The position numbers and the translations under genes were made by a program. The notes below the pieces were generated by a model, which was given only the letters and a program-made list of their open reading frames with translations, was not told the origin of the DNA and made no database searches. This document shows, one piece after another, positions 1 through 8,786 of a stretch of DNA of 64,000 nt (position 1 is its first letter; each line of letters opens with the position of its first letter). Source of the DNA: Paraburkholderia sp. C35 (GTDB taxonomy: Bacteria > Pseudomonadota > Gammaproteobacteria > Burkholderiales > Burkholderiaceae); the NCBI RefSeq assembly GCF_003121405.1, contig NZ_QBUY01000028.1, positions 1 to 64,000 of the forward strand, written 5' to 3'.

Positions 1-1271
1 CGGACGGCAGCGGGTCGGGCTCCGGCACGGGCACGGGTACGGGCAGCGGATCGGGAGGCGGCAACAGCAGCGCAGGCAACGGCTCCGGCGGCGGTACGGG
101 CGATGGCGGCGGCAATAACGGCGGCGGCGGCTCGACGCCCATCACCAAGACGGCGAATCAGGTCGGCACGGTCGCGGCAGGCGCCGGCGGTCTGGTGACG
201 GATGTCGGCTCGACGGTATCGGGCGTCGGCAGCGTGATCGGCTCGCAGACGCTGCCCGGCGTCAGCAGCAGCACCACGCAGGCAGCGGGCGGCGTCGTGT
301 CGAATCTCGGCGCGGCCGTATCGACGCTCGGCAACGGCGTGTCGCAAGGGCTTGGGCAACTGGGCGCGACCGACAACCCGGTCGGCACCACGGTGGCTAG
401 CACAGGCGGCGTGGTGAGCAACGTCGGCAACGCCGTGACCAGCGCGGGTGCGCTGGTGCAGAGCGTCGGCAGCGGGCCGCTTGCACCGCTCGCAGCCGTC
501 ACGACGCCGCTTGGCGGTGTCGTCCAGACGGTCGGCGGCGCGGTGACGAACGGCGGCAATGCGCTGACTTCGGCGCTGTCGCCGGGCCCTGTCCAGCAGG
601 TCACGCAGCAGCTGAGCACGGCCATCACGCCGATCACGTCGATGGTCGCCGCGACCACGCAGACGGTCGGTAACACCACAGGCCTCGGCGCTCCCGTCAA
701 CGGACTGCTGACGACGCTCGGCAGCCAGCTCGTGAAGGCAGGCGGCCTGGTCGGCTCGACGGGCGGCAGCAATCCCGTTTCGGCAGGTCTGGGCAACGTG
801 GTCGCCGATGCCGGCAAGACCACGATCGCGGCAGGCGGACTGCTGACAGGCGGCTCGGGCGCCAACCCGCTCGCGCCGCTGACGGGCGTGCTCGGCGGCC
901 TGACAGGCGGCGCCGGCGGCACGGGCGGCAGCAACCCGCTGAGCGCCATCACGGGCACGCTGGGCAGCGTGACGGCAACCGTCACGGGCGGCGTCTCGGT
1001 CGGCGTGACGGGCACGTCGGGCAGCGGCAGCGCCGCGGGCAGCAACCCGCTGGGCGGCCTTACCAGCACCGTCACGGGCGTGGTCTCGACGGTGACGGGC
1101 GCACTGTCGACGGCATCGTCGGCTGCCTCGCACGCCACGTCGACGACCTCGTCGACGCCCGGCCTCTCGCTCACGTCGAATAGCGGCGGCACCACCAGCA
1201 GCCCGTCGAATCCCCTTTCCGCGATCACGTCGCTCGTGGGCGGCGTGCTCGGCGGCGGCACGAAGAAGTAA
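1..1271 (+). CDS. collagen-like repeat protein, 5' end outside window
   Basis: The reading frame is open from the window edge (first complete codon at 3) to a TAA at 1269-1271, so the N-terminus is missing. The visible start is a Gly/Ser/Thr/Asn linker, followed by a region of repeated short modules rich in Gly, Thr, Val and Ser. Several copies of a 'SNPL..(I/V)TG.LG' unit lie toward the C-terminus, and the protein ends in GGGTKK. The next gene has the same architecture, the shared stretches GPVQQVTQ.LSTAITP and TVG.TTGLG.PV, and a TKK end, so the two are tandem paralogues. By comparison with that gene, which has a lipobox, this is probably a surface-exposed lipoprotein of the type annotated in Burkholderia as collagen-like triple-helix repeat protein. 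A true Gly-X-Y repeat is not obvious. Substrate or partner is unknown. Confidence 0.75.
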   Translation, partial: DGSGSGSGTGTGTGSGSGGGNSSAGNGSGGGTGDGGGNNGGGGSTPITKTANQVGTVAAGAGGLVTDVGSTVSGVGSVIGSQTLPGVSSSTTQAAGGVVSNLGAAVSTLGNGVSQGLGQLGATDNPVGTTVASTGGVVSNVGNAVTSAGALVQSVGSGPLAPLAAVTTPLGGVVQTVGGAVTNGGNALTSALSPGPVQQVTQQLSTAITPITSMVAATTQTVGNTTGLGAPVNGLLTTLGSQLVKAGGLVGSTGGSNPVSAGLGNVVADAGKTTIAAGGLLTGGSGANPLAPLTGVLGGLTGGAGGTGGSNPLSAITGTLGSVTATVTGGVSVGVTGTSGSGSAAGSNPLGGLTSTVTGVVSTVTGALSTASSAASHATSTTSSTPGLSLTSNSGGTTSSPSNPLSAITSLVGGVLGGGTKK

Positions 1272-1403
1272 CACCGGTTGAGCAGGCACGCGCCCAACCC
1301 AGCGCGCGCCCGCTCGTTTCCCGACTTGAACAGAGACGGCGAGCGCGCGGCACATCCCGCGTGCGAGCGTCCCACGACGTCCCCCGACTCCGAGGAGCAC
1401 CCC

Positions 1404-2651
1404 ATGCACACGCAACGTTTTTCCGTTTCCGACGCCGCACGCGCCACCCTTCCCGCGCTGCGCGCCCCGCTCTCCGTCCTCGCGCTCGCCTGCCTGCTGG
1501 CGGCGTGCGGCGGCCACAGCGTCACGGCAGCGTCGCCATCGACGCCTTCGAACAGCACGGGCGGCGGCACGCCCAACAACGGCACCACGGCCAGCACGGG
1601 CACGACGGGCACGGTGTCGACCGTGGCCAAGACTGTCGATGATCTCGGCAGCACGATCGGCTCGGTCTCGCTGCCGGGCGTTTCGCCGCAGGTCACACAA
1701 GGTCTCGGCAGCACGGTGACGGGCGCAGGCGGCACCGTCAACGCACTCGCCGATGCCGTCAGCAACGGACTCGGCCAGATCGGCACGACCTCCGATCCCG
1801 TCGGCACGACGGTGTCGGGACTGGGCAATGTGGTCAGTTCTTCGAGCGGCGTCGTGCAAGGGCTCGCGACCACCGTCAACGGACTGGGCACGGGCAACCT
1901 CTCGGCGCTGTCGCCTGTCACGACACCCGTCGCCAGCACGCTCAGCGGCGTCGCCAGCGCGCTCAACTCGGGCGGCGCGACGCTTGGCAGCACGCTGGCA
2001 TCCGGACCGGTGCAGCAGGTCACGCAACCGCTCAGCACGGCCATCACGCCGCTCGTGATCACGCTCGGCCAGGTGACGCAAACGGTCGGCACCACCACGG
2101 GCCTCGGCGTCCCCGTCTCCGGCGTGCTCGCGAAGGTCGGTGGCGCGCTGCAGAGCGCGGGCGGCACGGTGGGCGGTGCAACCACCAACCCGCTCGGCGG
2201 CGATGTCGGCACGCTGGTCGGCTCGCTCGGCAACACCGTCACGAATGCGGGCGGCCTCGTCAATCCGAATGGCCCGAACGGCTATGCGCCGATTCCTGGG
2301 CTGATTGTGAGTCTGGTGGGCGGCTCGACGGCGCTGGTGCGTCCTGGCCCGCCGGCAGCAGGTGGCCTGCTCAGCCCGTTGACGGGTCTGCTGTCGGGCA
2401 CGGGTCTCGGCAGCAGCGGGCTGGGCTCGGTGACTTCGCTGCTCGGCAGCACGCCGCTCTCGACGGGTGGTTCGGGCAATCCGCTGTCCGCCGTCACGGG
2501 CGCGCTCGGCGGCGCGACGGGCGGCAGCGGCGCGAGCAATCCGCTCGCGCCCGTGACGGGTCTCGTCACCACGCTGACCAGCACGCTCGGTTCGGCGACG
2601 GGCGGCTCGACGCCGCTGGCGGGCGGGCTGCTGCCAGTCACGAAGAAATAA
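1404..2651 (+). CDS. collagen-like repeat lipoprotein
   Basis: This gene encodes 415 residues. The ATG at 1404 is preceded by GAGGAG at 1392-1397, and the N-terminus is a lipoprotein signal: a hydrophobic stretch ending LLAACGG, with the lipidated Cys at about residue 37. A low-complexity Ser/Thr/Gly/Asn linker follows, then repeated Gly/Thr/Val/Ser modules homologous to the upstream protein, ending LPVTKK. It lies about 130 bp after the upstream paralogue and about 180 bp before a TpsB-type transporter gene, all on the same strand. The layout suggests a surface-anchored adhesin or matrix protein whose gene arose by tandem duplication. Whether the neighbouring transporter exports it is unknown, because no TPS secretion domain is visible. 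Confidence 0.75.
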   Translation: MHTQRFSVSDAARATLPALRAPLSVLALACLLAACGGHSVTAASPSTPSNSTGGGTPNNGTTASTGTTGTVSTVAKTVDDLGSTIGSVSLPGVSPQVTQGLGSTVTGAGGTVNALADAVSNGLGQIGTTSDPVGTTVSGLGNVVSSSSGVVQGLATTVNGLGTGNLSALSPVTTPVASTLSGVASALNSGGATLGSTLASGPVQQVTQPLSTAITPLVITLGQVTQTVGTTTGLGVPVSGVLAKVGGALQSAGGTVGGATTNPLGGDVGTLVGSLGNTVTNAGGLVNPNGPNGYAPIPGLIVSLVGGSTALVRPGPPAAGGLLSPLTGLLSGTGLGSSGLGSVTSLLGSTPLSTGGSGNPLSAVTGALGGATGGSGASNPLAPVTGLVTTLTSTLGSATGGSTPLAGGLLPVTKK

Positions 2652-2833
2652 CGCGCCTACGCGAGCCGCGGCACGCGTGCTTCACAACGGATGAAGCACG
2701 CGGCGCGGCCCGCGTATCGCAGCGATCGAAGCACCCCTGCATCACCCGCTTGAACAAACACGACATACGCTGACGCGACGCCCGGCCAGGCGCACGTCCG
2801 CAAAAGAACAACAGGCCTTCCGAGGACACACCG

Positions 2834-4522
2834 ATGAAATTCGGGACCAGGCAATGGACACTCCTGCTCGCGGCATTCGCTGCGGGCGCGGTTCAGGCGC
2901 AGACGCGCCCGGCTGCTGTCAGCGGCAATCCGCTCGACGCCCTTCCGCAAATCAAGGCGCCCGAAAAAGGCCCGAACGCGACGGCGCAGATCCAGCCGCA
3001 GGCACCGCAACTGCAGGAATTGCTCGCGCGGCATCTCACGCCGACGAAGATTCAGGTCGAAGGCGTCAAGTCGATTCCCTTCAACGACGTCGCGCAGCGC
3101 TTCACGCCGCTGGTCGGCAAGGACATCACGATCGGGCAACTGATCGAAGAAGCGAACGGCGTCACGCGGCTCTATCAGGAGCGCGGCTTTGCGCTGTCGT
3201 TCGCGTTCGTGCCGGCACAGACTTTCGAGAACGGCGTGGTGCGCGTGACGATCGTCGAAGGCTATGTCTCCGACGTGAAGGTGACGGGCAAGCCCGGCAA
3301 GACAGAAGACAAGATCCGCGCGATCGCCGCGCACATCACGGCAGACCGGCCGCTGCGCCGCGCGACCTTCGAGCGCTACATCAACGCGATGGGATTGCTG
3401 CCTGGCGTGAAAGTCGCGGCGAACGTGCCGCCGCCGCAGAACACCGACGGCGCGACCACGCTCGAACTGAACGTCGATCGCAAACCGTTCGACGTCAGCA
3501 CGGGTATCGACTTCAATCACCCCGGTGTGCAAGGACTCCTGACGGCTACGGAGAACGGGCTGACGTCGCTGGGCGAGCAGTTGAGCGTGTCGGCGCTGCT
3601 GCCGAAGGGCCGCGACAACGTCACCTATCTCGCGGCGCATGGCGCCCTGCCCATCGGCACGGAAGGCATGACGGCGAAGATCGATGCGTCGCACTATCGC
3701 GGCAATCCGAAGGACAACCCAGGGTTGCCCTCGTATGTCGAACGGACGGTGATCAACGACAAGGTGGGCGGCTCGCTGTCGTATCCGTTCATCCTGAGCA
3801 ACGCGCGCACGCTGACGGGCACGGCGTCGGCCTATGCCTCGCACGATGAAGACCGCTTCAACAACACCATTACGGGCGCCGCAATCGGCTTGCGCTCGCA
3901 GGTGCGCGTGCTGCAACTGCAGGCCGATTACGCGGAAGCGTCGACGGGCCAGGTGCGCAAGGCCAGCATCAACGTCGCGAAGGCTTTCGACATTCTCGGC
4001 GCAGGCAAGGCCGGCGACTCGAACGTCCCAGGCACGACGACGATTAACCCCGCTTCCATCACCTTCGTGCGCACGGGCGCGAGCGTGTCGCAAAGCAACG
4101 AATGGCCGCTCGGCATCGGTACGGCCTTCGCGGCGACGGGACAATACAGCCCCGATACGCTGCCCACGTCCGAGCAGATCTCGTTCGGCGCGCAACGCTT
4201 CGCGCAGGGTTATCAGCCGGGCGAGACGTCGGGCGATTCGGGCTGGGGCGCGTCGTTCGAAGTCCATCGCGCCGTCGCGCTCGGCTTCACGTATCTGCGC
4301 ACGATCACGCCGTATGTCTCGTTCGATATGGCGCGCGTCTATCTGCATGCAGGTACGCCGCAGCCGAAGAAACTGTCGTCCGTGGCGCTCGGCTTTCGGA
4401 TTTCTGACGCGAAGTACTACAGCCTGGATCTGTCGGTTGCGAAGGCAGTCGGCGATGCGCCTGTCGAAAGCGCGTCGCGCAGTCCGCGTATCAACGCGAC
4501 GTTTTCGTATCAGTTGAACTAG
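2834..4522 (+). CDS. ShlB/FhaC/HecB-family two-partner secretion transporter (TpsB)
   Basis: This is a 562-residue outer-membrane protein. The ATG at 2834 has GAGGA 7 nt upstream. A Sec signal peptide occupies about residues 1-22 (ends AVQAQ). An N-terminal region with a POTRA domain follows (about residues 70-150, beginning IQVEGVKSIPF), then a beta-barrel from about residue 215 to the end. The conserved FhaC/Omp85 loop-6 motif is visible as RFAQGYQPGE in the last third. Proteins of this family export a large TpsA exoprotein across the outer membrane. No TpsA with a filamentous-haemagglutinin-type N-domain lies in the window. The neighbours are two collagen-like lipoproteins upstream, so the partner is either elsewhere or one of these. 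Length and domain order are normal for the family. Confidence 0.88.
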   Translation: MKFGTRQWTLLLAAFAAGAVQAQTRPAAVSGNPLDALPQIKAPEKGPNATAQIQPQAPQLQELLARHLTPTKIQVEGVKSIPFNDVAQRFTPLVGKDITIGQLIEEANGVTRLYQERGFALSFAFVPAQTFENGVVRVTIVEGYVSDVKVTGKPGKTEDKIRAIAAHITADRPLRRATFERYINAMGLLPGVKVAANVPPPQNTDGATTLELNVDRKPFDVSTGIDFNHPGVQGLLTATENGLTSLGEQLSVSALLPKGRDNVTYLAAHGALPIGTEGMTAKIDASHYRGNPKDNPGLPSYVERTVINDKVGGSLSYPFILSNARTLTGTASAYASHDEDRFNNTITGAAIGLRSQVRVLQLQADYAEASTGQVRKASINVAKAFDILGAGKAGDSNVPGTTTINPASITFVRTGASVSQSNEWPLGIGTAFAATGQYSPDTLPTSEQISFGAQRFAQGYQPGETSGDSGWGASFEVHRAVALGFTYLRTITPYVSFDMARVYLHAGTPQPKKLSSVALGFRISDAKYYSLDLSVAKAVGDAPVESASRSPRINATFSYQLN

Positions 4523-4541
4523 GCTGGAAACGCAATGAAGC

Positions 4542-4563
4542 GAAGCCTCCGATTAGAGGCTTC
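4542..4563. terminator. hairpin after the TpsB gene
   Basis: A perfect 8-bp stem (GAAGCCTC at 4542-4549, GAGGCTTC at 4556-4563) with a 6-nt loop lies 20 bp after the TpsB stop. No U-tract follows, so it may be a weak terminator or an mRNA 3'-end stabiliser. Confidence 0.4.
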
Positions 4564-4713
4564 ACTATCAAACGACACCGGCACTTTCACGTATTCTGCC
4601 CATTCCAGGCTGTCATGAAACAGGTCTGCAGCAGGCATGGCGCCGCCTTGCATCGACATCTACACGGCGCCGCGCGAGATCCATCGCGACGATTTTCAAC
4701 AAGGAGGACGACA

Positions 4714-5199
4714 ATGATTCAATTCACCCAGCGTGCGCGCTTTGCGTTCGGCACAACGTTGAAACATGCGGCTGTTGCGGGCGTGCTGCTCGCCAGCGCC
4801 GTCACGGCGTTCGCGCAAGCCGATACGCCCGTCGGCACATGGCAGACCATCGACGACCACACCGGCCAGCCCAAGGCGCTCGTGCAGATCTCGCAGGACG
4901 CGGGCGGCACGCTGAGCGGCAAGGTGATCAAGGGACTCGGCCCGAACGATCAACCCGATCGCCGCTGCACCGCGTGCACGGACGCGCGCAAGGATCAGCC
5001 GATTCTCGGCATGACGATCATCAGCGATATGAAAAAGGAAGGTGAAGGCTGGGACGGCGGACAGATTCTCGACCCGGAAAACGGCAAGCTCTACAAGTGC
5101 AAGATGCACGTCGAGGACGGCGGTCAGAAGCTGGTGGTGCGTGGCTATATTGGCGTGGCGCTGCTCGGACGTTCGCAGACGTGGGTGCGCCAGAACTGA
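4714..5199 (+). CDS. DUF2147 secreted protein
   Basis: This gene encodes 161 residues. The chosen ATG at 4714 has a near-ideal AAGGAGG at 4701-4707; the open frame runs further upstream but lacks such a site. A signal peptide covers about residues 1-30 (VAGVLLASAVTAFAQA), so the mature protein is periplasmic or secreted. The DUF2147 signature is clear: GTWQTIDDHTGQPKALVQI near the mature N-terminus, the RRCTAC segment with a CxxC, then W.GG.ILDPENGK.YKCK and the end GRSQTWVR. The biochemical role of the family is not established. The gene is monocistronic and is followed by a strong bidirectional terminator. Confidence 0.85.
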   Translation: MIQFTQRARFAFGTTLKHAAVAGVLLASAVTAFAQADTPVGTWQTIDDHTGQPKALVQISQDAGGTLSGKVIKGLGPNDQPDRRCTACTDARKDQPILGMTIISDMKKEGEGWDGGQILDPENGKLYKCKMHVEDGGQKLVVRGYIGVALLGRSQTWVRQN

Positions 5200-5245
5200 T
5201 GTCGATGCGCCGCGCCCGATGCGTGGCGAGCGACTCGACGAGATG

Positions 5246-5290
5246 AAAAAAAGCCGGCCTGGCGTTCAGATTCGCCAGGCCGGCTTTTTA
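5246..5290. terminator. bidirectional intrinsic terminator
   Basis: A 14-bp perfect stem (5251-5264 with 5273-5286), 8-nt loop, A-run on the left and T-run on the right. It sits between the DUF2147 gene (+) and the convergent DUF4096 gene fragment (-), so it can serve both strands. Confidence 0.85.
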
Positions 5291-5320
5291 TTGTCGCTTG
5301 CGCTCAATTCGTTCGATCCG

Positions 5321-5593
5321 TCATGCCGCGTTCTTGAATGGGCTGGTGTAGTTGAAGACCAGCGGCGTGACAGGCGTCGTTGACGGCTGCGGAAACAGTG
5401 GCGTGGCGGGCACGGACGGCTGGATCTGCGGGACATCGTTGGCGGCTGCATTCGGCGCGTGGATACGCATGCGGGCTTCCATCGTGCTGCACAGTTCGTC
5501 GCCGGCTTCGCCGAACAACTGGTCCATCACGCGCTGCAGCACACCAGCCTGATGCCACGCCTTGAAGCGGCGATGACAGGTTTGATACGACGG
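5321..5593 (-). pseudogene. 3' half of island-interrupted DUF4096 gene
   Basis: This minus-strand frame encodes the C-terminal part of a small DUF4096 (IS5-type transposase N-domain-like) protein, continuing from YPSYQTCHRRFKA through WHQAGVLQRVMDQLF to a Pro/Thr-rich tail ending FKNAA. The 5' half is at 19130-19345, in the same frame. Removing the 13,572 bp between the two repeats restores a gene of about 150 codons starting at 19345. On this side the frame continues past the repeat core into island DNA only to about codon SGATWSAM, then diverges. An internal ATG at 5608 could still give a 95-residue truncated product. The intact protein would have no DDE catalytic domain. Confidence 0.8.
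5558..5593 (+). repeat. attL core, 36-bp direct repeat
   Basis: These 36 bases are identical to 19130-19165. The similarity continues with four mismatches for another 37 bp on the island side (5594-5630). It lies about 150 bp from the first tyrosine recombinase, as expected for an attachment site. Confidence 0.85.
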
Positions 5594-5712
5594 GTATTTA
5601 CGCGGCATTGCGGACCAGGTAGCGCCGCTACGTCGGGCGCGGGTTACAGCGCCCCGCGCCCTCCTCTATCACCCAGAGCATTCGCCGACGAAAGGTCATG
5701 CAATCGGTCTCT

Positions 5713-5730
5713 GTACCAAATCTGTACCAA
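5713..5730 (+). promoter_or_regulatory. left arm-type repeat of the island
   Basis: GTACCAAATCTGTACCAA contains two GTACCAA units 11 bp apart. A 17/18 match in the same orientation occurs at 19044-19061 near the right end. The position between attL core and integrase start (5742) suggests integrase or excisionase arm-binding sites. It may also overlap the integrase promoter. Confidence 0.55.
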
Positions 5731-5741
5731 TTGGAGATCGC

Positions 5742-6764
5742 ATGGCAACCATTACGAAACGCGAAGACAAGCGGCCTGACCGCCGCTGGCAGGCAAGAGT
5801 GCGGCGCACCGGCTTCCCGACTCAGACCCGCTCATTCCCGACGAAGACTGAAGCGGAAGCATGGGCACGCGAGGTGGAGGCCGAGTACGACAAGGGCCAC
5901 GCCATCGACCAGCGAGACGCCCGCGAGATGTCACTAGGTGATGCACTGCGCCGCTACGTCGAGGAAGTCACGCCGCTGCACAAAGGCGCTGAGGCGGAAG
6001 TCTTCCGCATACGGCAGATGCTAGGGCACTCCATCTGCGACTACTCGCTGGCGAATCTCACCCGCGTAGCTGTCACCGGCTATCGAGACGAGAGACTGCG
6101 TTCCGTAAGTGGATCGACAGCCAGAAAGGAGATGCAGCTACTGGCGCTCGTGATCGACCATGCCTGCCGCGACTGGGGCGTGTATCTTGCGGAAAACCCT
6201 GTGCGCAAGGTGCGCTTGCCGAAGGAGAACGCGGCCCGCGAGCGCCGCCTGCTACCCGGCGAGGAAGCACTGCTGCTAGCCGAGTGTCGGGCTGCTCGTG
6301 CGCCCTATCTGGAACATGCCGTCATCATCGCTATTGAGACTGGCATGCGGCAGTCTGAGATGCTCGCACTAACCTGGGATCGCATTGACTTGCAAAAGCG
6401 CGTGGCCCGACTCACAGACACGAAGAACGGTGAAGGTCGCGGCGTACCACTTTCTCGCCGCGCTGCCGCCGCGCTGGAAGCCATGAGGCAGGTTCGACTG
6501 TACGAGTGGACGAAGCACAATACAAACGGCCCGTTCAGTTGGGTTCGCCCAACCGTGATACGGCATGCATTCATGCGGGCCAGAGACAAGGCAGGCATGC
6601 ACAATTTACGGTTCCATGATCTGCGCCATGAGGCAACATCGCGGCTATTCGAAAAAGGATTGAATACGATGGAAGTGGCGTCCATCACAGGCCACAAGAC
6701 GCTCACTATGCTTCGCCGGTACTCCCATCTCTCGATGGACCACCTGCTCGCGAAGCTCGAATGA
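5742..6764 (+). CDS. tyrosine-type site-specific recombinase (integrase 1)
   Basis: This 340-residue integrase starts at the ATG at 5742 with GGAG about 7 nt upstream. The N-terminus is an arm-binding-like domain, followed by a SAM-like core-binding domain (about 65-165) and the catalytic domain. The catalytic residues are visible: R203 (TGMRQSE), K228 region, H292 and R295 (HDLRHEATSR), H318 (TGHKT) and Y327 (RRYSHL). All are present, so the enzyme looks active. It is the first gene inside attL and reads into the island, the normal arrangement for the enzyme that integrated this element. It is clearly paralogous to the second recombinase at 7639. Confidence 0.9.
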   Translation: MATITKREDKRPDRRWQARVRRTGFPTQTRSFPTKTEAEAWAREVEAEYDKGHAIDQRDAREMSLGDALRRYVEEVTPLHKGAEAEVFRIRQMLGHSICDYSLANLTRVAVTGYRDERLRSVSGSTARKEMQLLALVIDHACRDWGVYLAENPVRKVRLPKENAARERRLLPGEEALLLAECRAARAPYLEHAVIIAIETGMRQSEMLALTWDRIDLQKRVARLTDTKNGEGRGVPLSRRAAAALEAMRQVRLYEWTKHNTNGPFSWVRPTVIRHAFMRARDKAGMHNLRFHDLRHEATSRLFEKGLNTMEVASITGHKTLTMLRRYSHLSMDHLLAKLE

Positions 6765-6929
6765 CGATCACAGGTTGGCGGAACTTCGCATATACGGGCC
6801 GCCGACCTGACCGCTGTCAACTCCTCTCGCAAATAGGTTAAGCTGCCCGTAGCTGATCGGGTCGCCCTTGCTGTTTGGGCGGGTCGTGCACATACCTACA
6901 CTCAAGACCAATAATTGCGCTGATTCGAC

Positions 6930-7568
6930 ATGGGTATCTTCATTCAAGATTGTCCTCACTGCCCTGCTGCTCACGCCGCGTTCAACGTGGTATTCGCACA
7001 ACAACAACCGAACAAACCTCAGTATTGGAACGCGCTCTGCGTGTGCCCTGCGTGCGGAGAGTCGCTGGCCCTCTTGGTATTTGCTGCCCAATCCGGGGTC
7101 AATCCGCAGGCGGCCGTTGGCGACATAAGCAAGCATACACACCTTCGAGTCTTGAGCATGTATCCAGCACCCGATACTTCGCCAACGCCAGAGCACGTGC
7201 CGTCTGCTGCCGGAAGAGCATACGAGCAAGGTGTAAGGTGTTTAAGCAGGAGCGACTACACACCCGCCGCCGCAATGTTCCGCCGCTGCCTTGAAATTGC
7301 ACTGAAGGCGCACAGCCCGGAGATAGAAGCGTGGAAGCTCGAACAGAGAATCGACAAGTTGGCGGCAGAACGCAAGATCACACCGGACATGCAGACATGG
7401 GCGCACCGAGTTCGACTTGACGGGAACGATGCCCTACATGAGGAGGAAGATTTCACGAAGGAATCCGCGACTGAGCTGATGGAGTTCACTCGCCTCCTGC
7501 TGACGTACATGTACACGTTGCCAGAGAAAGTAAAGCAACGCATCGAACCCTCCGAACCCAAGCCGTGA
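6930..7568 (+). CDS. DUF4145 protein
   Basis: This gene encodes 212 residues. A zinc-ribbon-like N-terminus has two CxxC pairs (CPHC near residue 8 and CPAC near residue 35). A helical C-terminal domain carries the DUF4145 signature (EAWKLEQRIDKLAAERKI, then DGNDALHEEEDFT). DUF4145 domains occur alone in mobile elements and fused to restriction or defence proteins, but a mechanism for the stand-alone form is not established. The gene lies between two paralogous integrases, all on the plus strand. No strong ribosome binding site precedes the ATG at 6930. The start is chosen because the zinc ribbon begins at once, as in relatives. Confidence 0.75.
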   Translation: MGIFIQDCPHCPAAHAAFNVVFAQQQPNKPQYWNALCVCPACGESLALLVFAAQSGVNPQAAVGDISKHTHLRVLSMYPAPDTSPTPEHVPSAAGRAYEQGVRCLSRSDYTPAAAMFRRCLEIALKAHSPEIEAWKLEQRIDKLAAERKITPDMQTWAHRVRLDGNDALHEEEDFTKESATELMEFTRLLLTYMYTLPEKVKQRIEPSEPKP

Positions 7569-7638
7569 CATACTGCCTTCGCTGAGAGACGGCGGCATGA
7601 CCGCCCAAACCTGCACCCACTAATTAATGGAGTCAGGT

Positions 7639-8739
7639 ATGGGCACTATTCAGAAGCGTCCGAACGGTTCGTACACAGCCCGCATCCGCCGTCATGGGCA
7701 GCCCACGCAATCGCGCACATTCCCTACCAAAAAAGACGCCCGGCGCTGGGTGGCGGATACCGAGTCCGCGATTTCTCGCGAGTGCTTCATGGATACGAAA
7801 GCCGCACGCCAGACATTGTTGAGCGACGTACTGGCGCGGTATGCGGAAGAGGTTTCCCCTATGCATCGGGGATCGGCTGAGGAGGTGATCCGTTTGAACG
7901 CGATGCGGCGCGACCCGCTCGCTGGTTATTCACTCGCAACCGTCAAAACGCCAATAGTCGCGGAGTACTGCCGAAGACGCCTGCTGAAGGTCAGCGGCTC
8001 AACGGTCAACCGCGAGTTGAATCTGCTGCATACCGTGTTTGAGGTCGCGAGGAAGGACTGGGGCATAGCGATGCCAAGCAATCCGGTTGCCGACGTTCGC
8101 CGGCCACGATCTAACCCGCCTCGCGAACGGAGGCTAACTATTGCCGAGCAGTCGCTTCTGCTTCACGCGTGCAAGCAGGCTCGATCTTGGTGGCTCGCGC
8201 CCATCGTAGAACTCGCTATCCACACAGGCATGCGTCAATCGGAGGTGCGGGCGCTACAGTGGCAGAACGTCAACACAGAAGAATGTGTTGTAACCCTACC
8301 GGCTGCTGCGACGAAGACGCTCACCACGCGCACCGTACCGTTGAATAAGCGCTGTATGACCGTTATCCAGTCGATACGCGGGACTCGCGTCGGCCCGTTA
8401 CAGGGTCCGGTGTTCCCTGATGTTACGCGCAACGCGCTTAAGCTTGCCTTCAAAAGAGCGCGGATACGCTCAGGGCTTGAAGACTTGCACTTTCACGACA
8501 CACGCCACGAGGCTACGTCGCGATTGTTTGAGCTAGGACTCAGTGATTCCGAAGTGGCGCTCGTAACAGGACACAAAACGCGTGCGATGCTTGCCCGGTA
8601 CACGCATCTGCGTGCGAAGGATTTGGTGCATCGTCTGGATGCGCAGCCGCCGAAGTCCAACGATCCTGCTGTACAGAAGATTCTGGACGAACTACGCCGT
8701 CTGATGAGCGGGCAACCCGCACCATCAGCAGATGACTAA
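7639..8739 (+). CDS. tyrosine-type site-specific recombinase (integrase 2)
   Basis: This is a 366-residue integrase. The ATG at 7639 is preferred over 7627 because GGAG lies 6 nt upstream. Residues R199, H286, R289, H312 and Y321 form a complete catalytic set (TGMRQSE, HDTRHEATSR, TGHKT, ARYTHL). Alignment by eye with integrase 1 shows similarity over the whole length, for example FPTK, VSGST, NPV..VR.P and RERRL. The C-terminal tail is about 25 residues longer. Two intact integrases in tandem suggest either two fused elements or a two-recombinase integration module. A hairpin follows the stop. Confidence 0.88.
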   Translation: MGTIQKRPNGSYTARIRRHGQPTQSRTFPTKKDARRWVADTESAISRECFMDTKAARQTLLSDVLARYAEEVSPMHRGSAEEVIRLNAMRRDPLAGYSLATVKTPIVAEYCRRRLLKVSGSTVNRELNLLHTVFEVARKDWGIAMPSNPVADVRRPRSNPPRERRLTIAEQSLLLHACKQARSWWLAPIVELAIHTGMRQSEVRALQWQNVNTEECVVTLPAAATKTLTTRTVPLNKRCMTVIQSIRGTRVGPLQGPVFPDVTRNALKLAFKRARIRSGLEDLHFHDTRHEATSRLFELGLSDSEVALVTGHKTRAMLARYTHLRAKDLVHRLDAQPPKSNDPAVQKILDELRRLMSGQPAPSADD

Positions 8740-8749
8740 GTGCTGGTGA

Positions 8750-8777
8750 GGAAGCGGCTTCACACGAGGCCGCTTCC
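8750..8777. terminator. hairpin between convergent island genes
   Basis: A perfect 9-bp stem (GGAAGCGGC at 8750-8758, GCCGCTTCC at 8769-8777) lies in the 47-bp gap between integrase 2 (+) and the virion-protein gene (-). It lacks a clear U-tract. Confidence 0.45.
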
Positions 8778-8786
8778 GCACTGCGC

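Noticed and set aside
158..2263. 701-codon open frame on the minus strand across the two collagen-like genes
   Set aside because: It is antisense to two repeat-rich genes, spans the gap between them and is Pro/Ser/Thr/Val low complexity. GC-rich third positions create such frames.
6768..7229. 153-codon minus-strand frame in the island
   Set aside because: It overlaps the DUF4145 gene, whose zinc-ribbon and C-terminal motifs are convincing, and has no ribosome binding site.
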